Below, piece by piece: positions 42,857 through 50,268 of a stretch of DNA of 64,000 nt. Source of the stretch: Macrococcus equipercicus (GTDB lineage: Bacteria > Bacillota > Bacilli > Staphylococcales > Staphylococcaceae); contig NZ_SCWC02000010.1 of assembly GCF_004359525.2 (NCBI RefSeq), positions 1 through 64,000 on the forward strand, written 5' to 3'. Positions within the stretch are counted from its first letter, which is position 1. Every line of letters starts with the position of its first letter. A program made the position numbers and the translations under genes. The notes under the pieces are model-generated. The model worked only from the letters and a program-made list of their open reading frames with translations. It was not told where the DNA came from and did not search any database.

Positions 42857-43813
42857 TTGAGTGCAGTACCCCTTATTAAATCCAGTAACAGCCTGAATCA
42901 TTATATTTCTCTACTGAGCCTTTCCTATCATCAGGCTGTAGAAAGATTGCTATTAAAACACGGATCGGCAACAACTGATTATTTCAGTGAGCAGTCATAT
43001 ATACGCTTTTTAAGTGGCGAAATAAAAAGTATCACCAGAGGGAACTACTCACGAACTGCTGAAGGTCTATATTGCCATCATATAGATGAATATGAGTTTG
43101 AAAATTTAGCAAGCAAAGCCTTTATACAGGTATATCAATACTCGTTTAAATATCAAAGAAAAGAACGACTGGTCTATTGTGATTTGATAGAGCACCTTAT
43201 TCTGCATGCTCTGATAACAAAGGAAACCAACGGAGAAAAAGGGTACTCAGGACTTGTACTCTTTCTCATTCCGCAGGTCAAGGAATGGTATATAGATAAA
43301 ATAGTGCCTAAACCGCAATGGATGAAGATATGCAAGGAAAGGGCACACCTAGGTTCCGAGCAAGTCTATACTCTGTTGACCTATGTCGATCCTATAGTAA
43401 AATCGGCATCCGAAAGACAATATATGAAGAAGAAAGGGCGTAGAGAGTTACACAGGCGTTTGAATCTCAACCTGACTATAAAACAGTATGAAGATTATAA
43501 AAAACTCAAAGAAAGAAAACGATTGATGAGAAAGGAATTAGAGTACAATATCTACGAACTTTTGAATAGACAACGAGAAATCAAGGAAAAAGAGAAGATT
43601 GAAGAGCGTACACGCAATTTTAACAATCAATTCTCAGCTCTCAGAGAACTAGGAATTACGCCTTATACCTCCCGAAAAAAGATTCTAGATTATTTATTCG
43701 ATTATCATTATAAACACACATTTCCAAAGAAAAAGGAGTTCTATTCTTACAAGATGAGTGTTTTGAAAGAAGATTTAATAAGCGAATTGAATAATATTGT
43801 AAAAAGTAGATAG
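42857..43813 (+). CDS. HNH-like nuclease-fold protein of mobile elements
   Basis: 318 residues. An HNH-like core is visible as GLYCHHIDEYEFENLASK (about 70-90), then YQYSFKYQRKERLVYCDLIEHLILHALI (about 93-120), a pattern frequent in plasmid- and phage-borne proteins of Firmicutes. The C-terminal half is a basic coiled coil (EDYKKLKERKRLMRKELEYNIYELLNRQREIKEKEKIEERTRN). The likely start is TTG at 42857 after AAGAGGAA. It follows the truncated gene after 41 bp and may have shared its operon. Nuclease activity is not shown, since one or more HNH ligands could be missing. Confidence 0.6.
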   Translation: MSAVPLIKSSNSLNHYISLLSLSYHQAVERLLLKHGSATTDYFSEQSYIRFLSGEIKSITRGNYSRTAEGLYCHHIDEYEFENLASKAFIQVYQYSFKYQRKERLVYCDLIEHLILHALITKETNGEKGYSGLVLFLIPQVKEWYIDKIVPKPQWMKICKERAHLGSEQVYTLLTYVDPIVKSASERQYMKKKGRRELHRRLNLNLTIKQYEDYKKLKERKRLMRKELEYNIYELLNRQREIKEKEKIEERTRNFNNQFSALRELGITPYTSRKKILDYLFDYHYKHTFPKKKEFYSYKMSVLKEDLISELNNIVKSR

Positions 43814-43941
43814 CAACGATATTTTATTCTACAAGCTCATATTAGATTAAAACCAAAATAACGTTTTATTTTCTGGTTAGAGGTGTATCTTAAAAGTTTT
43901 GTTATATTAAGGTTAACTCTAAAGAATGGAGGTTAATCTTA

Positions 43942-44043
43942 ATGCTGACGTACAGACTTGAACTGATAAACAACAACATCTTCCTAGTATGCAACCAGAC
44001 TCATGCCGCAGAACCTATTTTCAATGTCATCACAAGAATTTAA
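43942..44043 (+). CDS. Possible 33-residue peptide
   Basis: An ATG 9 nt after GGAGG opens a frame reading MLTYRLELINNN, then IFLVCNQTHAAEPIFNVITRI. The ribosome binding site is good but the sequence has no recognisable feature, so it may be a gene fragment. The rest of 43814-44191 shows nothing else I can support. Confidence 0.3.
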   Translation: MLTYRLELINNNIFLVCNQTHAAEPIFNVITRI

Positions 44044-44191
44044 TATCTGTCATCAACCTTTATGAATAAATATATGAGTTTCTGACGATGGTATGCTTTT
44101 AATAACGATTGACAGAGAAAAAGTTTAATAATAAAATCATAAACAAGATATGATGTTTAATTATATGTTGTTTAAAGAGACTAATTCAATT

Positions 44192-44230
44192 AAAAAGGAG
44201 ACTGAGCATGATTGCTCAGTCTCCTTTTTT
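44192..44230. terminator. Strong symmetric terminator
   Basis: AAAAAGGAGACTGAGCA pairs with its complement over 17 bp around a 4-nt loop, ending in T residues. It is usable from either side. Confidence 0.85.
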
Positions 44231-44319
44231 GTCTCTAAGTCAGCCAGTCCTGTCACTCTTTTGTTATGTGTCTTAACTATACAGTTATTACTATCACCTC
44301 TGAAAACATTAATTAGATG

Positions 44320-44508
44320 CTAAAACTTATTTCTATGTTCTATTTTTGATGAATTCTTCTTTTTTTGTTCTAAGTAGATAGTAGTCCATATTAAAATAAA
44401 GCCAATCCCTGCAATCATTAATATAAAACCGTGATCCTTTACAAATGTTAATATGAAGAATGTCAGCATGCTAATAAATATAATATTTGGTAATAATTTA
44501 TTTTCCAC
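44320..44508 (-). CDS. Small two-span membrane protein, 62 residues
   Basis: Two hydrophobic spans (about 8-23 and 27-45) precede a lysine-rich tail (LEQKKKNSSKIEHRNK). The start is a GTG at 44508, 8 nt after AAGGAGG. The family is not recognised. It is divergent from the secreted protein gene to its right. Confidence 0.55.
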   Translation of the reverse strand: MENKLLPNIIFISMLTFFILTFVKDHGFILMIAGIGFILIWTTIYLEQKKKNSSKIEHRNKF

Positions 44509-44589
44509 TTGTAAAACCTCCTTTATATGATATATTGATATTGTAACATGTTTCCATTTTATTTTAAATAAATCTATTAGAGGAATAAA

Positions 44590-44916
44590 ATGTCAAAGAA
44601 GTTATTTATGCTATTTACTTTGTTTGTATTTCTGATCAGTTTTACTTTTTCAGATGCTGCACAAGCTAGTACCCCGTCAAAAAATCCTACATCAAATCAA
44701 TTAGTCGTTGACGAATTAGGTTATTCAGAAGCAGAACTTGAGAAAATATTTAAGGCTGTAGAAGATATTCCTATGTCAGTTGCAAGACAAGGTGAACAAG
44801 CTACGACTAAATGGTTAGAAAATTATCTTGGTGAAAAAGTTACCTTAGTTTCTTCTTCAATTTTTAATTATTTCTTCTTCACTTGTCTTTACATCTGTTA
44901 TCTGAGTAATAGGTAG
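44590..44916 (+). CDS. Secreted small protein, C-terminus probably truncated
   Basis: The frame encodes 108 residues. A signal peptide is clear: MSKKLFMLFTLFVFLISFTFSDAAQA, with an AxA-type cleavage site. The mature part begins STPSKNPTSNQLVVDELGYSEAELEKIFKAVEDIPMSVARQGEQATTKWLENYLGEKV, a helical sequence that looks like the start of a bacteriocin-like or secreted helical peptide. The tail (SSSIFNYFFFTCLYICYLSNR) is unlike the rest and reads like out-of-frame sequence before the duplicated terminator. I suspect a frameshift or deletion removed the real C-terminus. Confidence 0.55.
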   Translation: MSKKLFMLFTLFVFLISFTFSDAAQASTPSKNPTSNQLVVDELGYSEAELEKIFKAVEDIPMSVARQGEQATTKWLENYLGEKVTLVSSSIFNYFFFTCLYICYLSNR

Positions 44917-44935
44917 AAAGCCATCCATAACAGAA

Positions 44936-44965
44936 AAAAGCCCGGAGATTTCCGGACTTTTTCGA
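44936..44965 (-). terminator. Terminator of the 346-residue gene
   Basis: GTCCGGAAATCTCCGGGC hairpin with a T-rich tail on the minus strand. A close copy is at 39383-39413. Confidence 0.8.
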
Positions 44966-44977
44966 CTTATTATTGAC

Positions 44978-46018
44978 TCAGTCACAAAAATCATCTGTCA
45001 TGTGTAGCCGCTGCAGCGCTTCTTCGACACCATAACTGATACCTTCTTTGGCAAAATCACGTTCATATTTCGTGATTTCGCGCGCTGCGAACAAGAAGGT
45101 ATAGAAGCGTCTAAGCGATGTGCCGAACTGTCTGACTTCCTTACTTCCTACCCATAGCGCTTTCCGAACGAGGAAGTCATCCAGAAAATCATAAGGGTCA
45201 CGCATATCTGTCACGGGCGTTCTGATGCCATAATTCAGCAAATAGACATCGACGAAAAAGGCGATATTTTCCACGTGTTCTGATGCTGTCTGCTCTGCCA
45301 TTTTATCGTGATTGATCAAATAATGGCGGAATGACTCGAGCAGCTTCTGATTATTAGCTTGAACCTGTTCAACAATTGCCTCATAGCCCTCAAACCAACC
45401 TCCGTTTGCTGTATAGTCATCCCAGTGAGAGAACGGCTGCCACGTGCGCACCACTTTGTATCGTGTCATCTTCTGCTGTTCGAGCGGCACGACAGGTTTC
45501 AACTCAATATGCGCTTTGAACGCTTGCTGCAGTGCTGACTTACCCGTACGATATTCCGGCTTCAGAAACGGATAGTCGCTGAGCTTGTCCATCAATGACT
45601 GAGGGAATCGTTCCGTTAAATCAATATGCTGGTAGGACAGCAGCTTGACATACTGATTAACCGCACTGATGACCGCACGATTATGCGCTGTATTCACTTC
45701 TATCGTTCCCGCATTGGTTAAATACTGTTCAATCTTTTCAGGGTCATGCAGCACGGCATTGAACTGCTGCCTAATCCCCTGTTCAATGAGCACATCCAGT
45801 TGTTTTCTATCCTGCGCCTTAACGTCCGTAATAATCACCGGGGTATACGTCAGGTCATTGACGAGAACAAGCACTTTCTTACGGTTGACGTTGATATAAG
45901 TCGCATGCCATGAATACAGCGGATTAGCAGCCGCTGCACTTTCCGCTGTTAGCCTACTCGTGCTCGGCGTTAACTGACTGAATAGCGGCAAGGTCTTCTT
46001 AGTAGGATTGATAATCAT
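44978..46018 (-). CDS. Conserved hypothetical protein, 346 residues (DUF6933-like N-terminus)
   Basis: A soluble protein beginning MIINPTKKTLPLFSQLTP, followed by LYSWHATYINVNRKKVLVLVNDLTYTPVIITDV (about 33-66), a pattern of the DUF6933 type found in Staphylococcaceae and other Firmicutes. The C-terminal two thirds are helical, with YKVVRTWQPFSHWDDYTANGGWFEGYEAIV (about 192-222) and LRRFYTFLFAAREITKYE near the end. The biochemical role is unknown. The ATG at 46018 has AGGAATTCC upstream, a weak ribosome binding site. A deleted copy lies at 39.4 kb in the same orientation. Confidence 0.7.
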   Translation of the reverse strand: MIINPTKKTLPLFSQLTPSTSRLTAESAAAANPLYSWHATYINVNRKKVLVLVNDLTYTPVIITDVKAQDRKQLDVLIEQGIRQQFNAVLHDPEKIEQYLTNAGTIEVNTAHNRAVISAVNQYVKLLSYQHIDLTERFPQSLMDKLSDYPFLKPEYRTGKSALQQAFKAHIELKPVVPLEQQKMTRYKVVRTWQPFSHWDDYTANGGWFEGYEAIVEQVQANNQKLLESFRHYLINHDKMAEQTASEHVENIAFFVDVYLLNYGIRTPVTDMRDPYDFLDDFLVRKALWVGSKEVRQFGTSLRRFYTFLFAAREITKYERDFAKEGISYGVEEALQRLHMTDDFCD

Positions 46019-46123
46019 GGAATTCCTCGTTTCTAGCGTGAATTTACAGGGGTAAGTTATACAATCAAGTTAGCCATTTAAGATGGAAGATACATTATTT
46101 ATAAAAAAATACGCCATACTGAT

Positions 46124-46151
46124 AAAAAAACTTACACTGTGAAAGTGCAAG
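46124..46151 (-). terminator. Terminator after fmdB
   Basis: CTTGCACT pairs with AGTGTAAG, followed on the minus strand by seven T residues, 12 bp past the stop at 46163. Confidence 0.8.
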
Positions 46152-46162
46152 CTTTTAATTCC

Positions 46163-46432
46163 CTATAGCGTCCATGGCATAGGATTTTTATTACGATTGA
46201 GTTGTTTTACATTACTCTTTGGCAGGTTTTCGCGTTTAACCAATTTCGGTGTCATGCCTGAATTGATTCTATTGTATAACTTTGAATCCATTTGATTCGT
46301 TCTAAAGCTTTTATAGATTCGATTTGTCACTTCACCACATTCAGGGCAGGCGTCTTCTTGCAAGTTACTGTTCATTGATTTCCATGTGTCATACTCTCCG
46401 CAACGTTGGCAAACAAATGTATATTTAGGCAT
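46163..46432 (-). CDS. fmdB: FmdB-family zinc-ribbon protein
   Basis: An 89-residue protein whose N-terminus MPKYTFVCQRCGEYDTWKSM and CPECGEVTNRIYKSF form a four-cysteine zinc ribbon of the FmdB family. It is fused by a one-base overlap to the formamidase gene, the arrangement seen for FmdA/FmdB pairs. It is thought to be regulatory or a cofactor for the amidase; the precise role is not settled. Confidence 0.85.
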   Translation of the reverse strand: MPKYTFVCQRCGEYDTWKSMNSNLQEDACPECGEVTNRIYKSFRTNQMDSKLYNRINSGMTPKLVKRENLPKSNVKQLNRNKNPMPWTL

Positions 46433-47619
46433 TATTCATCAAGTTTCGGAATAATGTTATTTAAGAAGATTTCTTTCGGTAAAGAGACGGTACAACATGC
46501 ATTTGGAACATCAACAATGCCCGCAACGTTACCTTGAACGGGTGCTGATCCGAGTAACATATAAGCCTGCTCACCTGTGTAACCGCATGATTTCAAGAAT
46601 TCAATCGCATTGAGACATGCATTTCTGTACGCCGTATTGGCATCTAAATACGTTTGGTCACCAGAGAATTCATTGACTGAAATCCCTTCAAATACTAAGT
46701 ACTCATTATAATGCGGCATCACTGGCCCTGGTTGGAAGGCCGGATTTCTCTTAATCTTGTACTTGTCCATGCCACCTTTAATGACATTCACTTTAAGCTC
46801 AATCCAGCCGGGCATTTCAATACCACCACAGAACGTAATCTCACCGTCACCTTGAGAGAAATGTAAATCCCCAACAGATAGCTTAGCACCATCAACAAAT
46901 ACAGGGAAGTAAATTCTGGAACCTTTCGATAAGTTCTTAATATCACAGTTACCACCGTTCTCACGTGGTGGTACAGTACGTGCACCTTCTTTAGCCACAC
47001 GATCAAAATCTGCGCCTTTCAACGTACCCAGTACACAAGAATCAGGGTCTGGTAAATTCGCTAATGCCGGGACTCGATTCGGATTCGTATCAACTAATGC
47101 CTTCTCACGTCTATTCCACTCATCCAGCATTTCCTGACTCGGTGCAACACCAATTAAGCCAGGGTGAATAATACCTGCAAATTTAACATTCGGGACATGA
47201 CGACTCGTCGCATAAATACCTTCAAAATCCCAAATTGACTTCGCTGCATTTGGATAATGATCCACTAAGAAACTACCGCCATTTTCCTTAGCAAAAATAC
47301 CATTAAACCCCCACTCATGCGCACTGAAAGTACCAATATCTAAAATATCAACCACTAACAAATCACCAGGTTCAACACCATTAACATGAACCGGACCACT
47401 CAGAACATGAACACGATTTAAATTAACGTTCTTAATATCTGTTGGATCATCATTATTGCTGATCTGACCATCCGTCCAGTCTAAACATTCCATTTTGAAA
47501 CTTTCCCCAGGTTCAACAGAAAAAGCAGCCGGAATATCAGGATGCCATCTATTATGTCCTGGATATTTCTGTTCGTGCATCTTTTTAGTTAAATCGATTT
47601 CGAAGATTTTTTTCGCCAT
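46432..47619 (-). CDS. fmdA: Formamidase / acetamidase
   Basis: A 395-residue enzyme of the FmdA_AmdA family, hydrolysing formamide to ammonia and formate. Typical segments are GHNRWHPDIPAAFSVEPGESFKMECLDWTDGQI, HVLSGPVHVNGVEPGDLLVVDI, and HFSQGDGEITFCGGIEMPG near residue 255. The length is normal. The start at 47619 follows AGGAGGGACTCAA. Nitrogen acquisition is the likely role. Confidence 0.92.
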   Translation of the reverse strand: MAKKIFEIDLTKKMHEQKYPGHNRWHPDIPAAFSVEPGESFKMECLDWTDGQISNNDDPTDIKNVNLNRVHVLSGPVHVNGVEPGDLLVVDILDIGTFSAHEWGFNGIFAKENGGSFLVDHYPNAAKSIWDFEGIYATSRHVPNVKFAGIIHPGLIGVAPSQEMLDEWNRREKALVDTNPNRVPALANLPDPDSCVLGTLKGADFDRVAKEGARTVPPRENGGNCDIKNLSKGSRIYFPVFVDGAKLSVGDLHFSQGDGEITFCGGIEMPGWIELKVNVIKGGMDKYKIKRNPAFQPGPVMPHYNEYLVFEGISVNEFSGDQTYLDANTAYRNACLNAIEFLKSCGYTGEQAYMLLGSAPVQGNVAGIVDVPNACCTVSLPKEIFLNNIIPKLDE

Positions 47620-47703
47620 TTGAGTCCCTCCTATTAAACTAATATTACACTTTTAGTATAGTAATATTTTCTGAAAATTACAATTTTTATGGAGTTAAAA
47701 AAT

Positions 47704-47730
47704 AAAAAAAGACAAGAAATTAATCTTGTC
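47704..47730 (-). terminator. Terminator downstream of the KAP NTPase gene
   Basis: GACAAGA pairs with TCTTGTC around AATTAA, followed on the minus strand by seven T residues. It is 155 bp from the stop at 47886; the bases between hold no gene I can support. Confidence 0.65.
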
Positions 47731-47885
47731 TCAAAGTCTCCGATAATCTATTTTCACTTTGACATGCCACTATAACTGACAAAGACGCATAATATCAATC
47801 TTCTGGTGAAACTGATGCTGAAGACTAAGAAATCGTCATAATTAATTCACAACAGCTTAGCAATAATCATCTTTATTATTGACTA

Positions 47886-49745
47886 TTATTTTATCGACCT
47901 AACTTTAAACTTCAATCTATTATAATCATATTCATTTTCAGTTACAGCATACAATATTCTATATATTGCATCCAATCCCGCTTCAGCATTATAGTGATAA
48001 CCGAGTTTCAGTTTCTTATTTTTTTCAGGTATATATATTGTTGCACACTTAGGATATTTAGTATCATCCTTTTCTATTATCTCCGCTTCTTTAGCAACGC
48101 TTTCCGGCACGTTATTCTCTATTAAAAATTGAGGATTTGATAAACGTTCTAAATAGATTTCTTGATTGTTTATATCTCTTAATAAATCATTTATTACTAC
48201 GCTGAAAGCATACTTCGGTTCCATATTTTCCTTAAGACTTCCATCAATCTGTTTTAAAGAAATCGATTTTCTCTGAATCTTATATTTATATCTCTCTTTA
48301 TAGAAATCTTGAAGACTAATTTCTTCTTCATCACCAAACGTTCTTACATTCTCTATTGTATCAGTCTTCTCTCCAGAACTTGTCGTTTCACTATAGCCAA
48401 GAATATTAATGAAATCAGTCAAATGATCAGTAGACAGTTCCTCATTTTCACTTATTCCTAACTTCCCTGACTCGTCATTAAAATAGAGTGAATTAAGAAG
48501 GTCGTGTGTTAGCTGTAAAAACCTTTCGTATTTTTTAAGATTATACTCAATCTCTTCATCATATACAGTACCGTAATTAAAATGTTCTAATTCTTCATGT
48601 AACTGATTATCGAAAGATATATCTTCTTCCGTTGTCTGAGTTATGAGTTCTAATATTTTCTCTTCATCGTGTTTATACTTAATAAGTAAAATATATAGAG
48701 GCTGACTAGATAATTGCATACAAATAACAGAAAGCATTAGAGCTTGATATTTTTTATCGTTCATTAACGTTTGATCTAATGCCATCACTCGCATATTTAA
48801 TGAGTAATAATTTATAAGTCTTTTAATCGCTCTAGGATTGCTACCAACTGAAAACTTAATTATTTCTAACAAAGGTTTGATATAGTTATCCGTATTATCT
48901 TTAAATAAATCTATTTTTTCTTTAAGCAATGATTCATATTTATAAACTTCAACTGGAATTTTAAAAGGTACTTGAATCATTTTTTCCATAAAACTTTTAG
49001 TTTTCTCATTCGAAGTATTTTTTATATGTTTAACACCTTGTTCTATCACTTTGTTATCAACCGCTAAAACAAATACGCAACCTTCTACATCAACAAATAG
49101 TTTAATCACTTCTAATAATTTAACTGCAATTTCTGGTGATAAACGATCTAAGTCATCGATAAAGATGACTATTCTCCCGTCTTTACCTAATCTAGAAAGT
49201 CTATTATTAACAACTTCTTGCATAGTTTTCCTCAACACACTTATCATTTGTGCAATGTCTAAAGTTGTTAACTCATTTCCATCTTCTTGAGTTTCTGCAT
49301 CTTTACCTATTGGAAATGTATATCCTAGTGGACCTAAAGTGATAGTTCCACCACTCACTGCTTTCGATAGTCCATTTAAAATTTTATTAATTCTTCCTCT
49401 TTCTTTTTCATTTTCTTGTACTCCAATTTCATTTATAAGATACTTCAGAAAGGAAATGCCTATATGATGCTCTAAATTAAATTGTGAATATTGCCACGTA
49501 TTAAATTTAAATGTAATTATCTTATCTCGGTTGTTTTCTCTAAGATAATTATCTATAAAGTTTATAAATGATGTCTTCCCTGTTCCCCAACCACCTTGTA
49601 ATGCGATAGTGATAGGTGTCTCACAATACTCAATAAATTCGCCCAATGCTTCAACATATGGTATGATTTCAAATTTATCATGCTTACTTTCACTTATTGG
49701 AGTATCATTTGTTCCCAAACCATATTCTCTTCTTGTTTTCATCAA
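47886..49745 (-). CDS. KAP-family P-loop NTPase
   Basis: A 619-residue STAND-type NTPase. The Walker A is ALQGGWGTGKTSFIN (about 48-62) and the Walker B is IVIFIDDLDRLSPEIAVKLLEVIKLF (about 193-218), followed by the KAP sensor region SNPRAIKRLINYYSLN (about 307-322). It lacks the membrane spans many KAP proteins carry in the P-loop insert. The C-terminal 270 residues are unassigned and may be the effector or sensor. KAP proteins such as PifA take part in phage exclusion, so a defence role is plausible. It is AT-rich, stands alone, and its start at 49745 follows GGGGAGAG. Confidence 0.85.
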   Translation of the reverse strand: MMKTRREYGLGTNDTPISESKHDKFEIIPYVEALGEFIEYCETPITIALQGGWGTGKTSFINFIDNYLRENNRDKIITFKFNTWQYSQFNLEHHIGISFLKYLINEIGVQENEKERGRINKILNGLSKAVSGGTITLGPLGYTFPIGKDAETQEDGNELTTLDIAQMISVLRKTMQEVVNNRLSRLGKDGRIVIFIDDLDRLSPEIAVKLLEVIKLFVDVEGCVFVLAVDNKVIEQGVKHIKNTSNEKTKSFMEKMIQVPFKIPVEVYKYESLLKEKIDLFKDNTDNYIKPLLEIIKFSVGSNPRAIKRLINYYSLNMRVMALDQTLMNDKKYQALMLSVICMQLSSQPLYILLIKYKHDEEKILELITQTTEEDISFDNQLHEELEHFNYGTVYDEEIEYNLKKYERFLQLTHDLLNSLYFNDESGKLGISENEELSTDHLTDFINILGYSETTSSGEKTDTIENVRTFGDEEEISLQDFYKERYKYKIQRKSISLKQIDGSLKENMEPKYAFSVVINDLLRDINNQEIYLERLSNPQFLIENNVPESVAKEAEIIEKDDTKYPKCATIYIPEKNKKLKLGYHYNAEAGLDAIYRILYAVTENEYDYNRLKFKVRSIK

Positions 49746-50050
49746 ACTCTCCCCTTTTTACAAACTTAATTCACAGTATTTCTCTTTTAAGTCTTACAAA
49801 TAAATTTAGAATAAATTTTGCTTTCACACCACTTTGACCTTTTAAATTTGCTTTTCTCTTCTTATCACACTTAATCTCCTAATAAGTAAAATTGTCAATA
49901 TAATTTATTGTTTACATAAAGATTATACTTCTAAGTTATTAAAATAGTATAATTACTTTGTAAATATTTTATTATGAGGGTTTATATGGAAAAAATGAGA
50001 AGAAGATAATACGAATTATTAACTCCATTAACCACAATAAAGATTTCTAA

Positions 50051-50242
50051 TATCTTTTCCATCAAACAATTGTGACCCATAATTTCACAAATGTGCAGGA
50101 TGATCTTGCTCATCATCTGAAAGTCCATATTCTGTTAAGTCATATTGAAAGTAATTTGTCTAAAGCCAAGCTGATAGAAAAAAATTATACGGTATCTCTG
50201 CAAATAGATGTGTCACACCACTCATATTTAGAGATACAATAA
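50051..50242 (+). pseudogene. Short coding remnant upstream of recQ
   Basis: From just after a TAA (50048) an open frame of about 63 codons reads THNFTNVQDDLAHHLKVHILLSHIES, then NLSKAKLIEKNYTVSLQIDVSHHSYLEIQ, which looks like the end of a real protein (perhaps DUF4279-like). There is no start codon with a ribosome binding site except a weak GTG at 50072. The rest of 49746-50050 is AT-rich promoter-type DNA without a gene. Confidence 0.4.
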
Positions 50243-50268
50243 ACTCATCACAGAAAGGTGGGCGTGTC

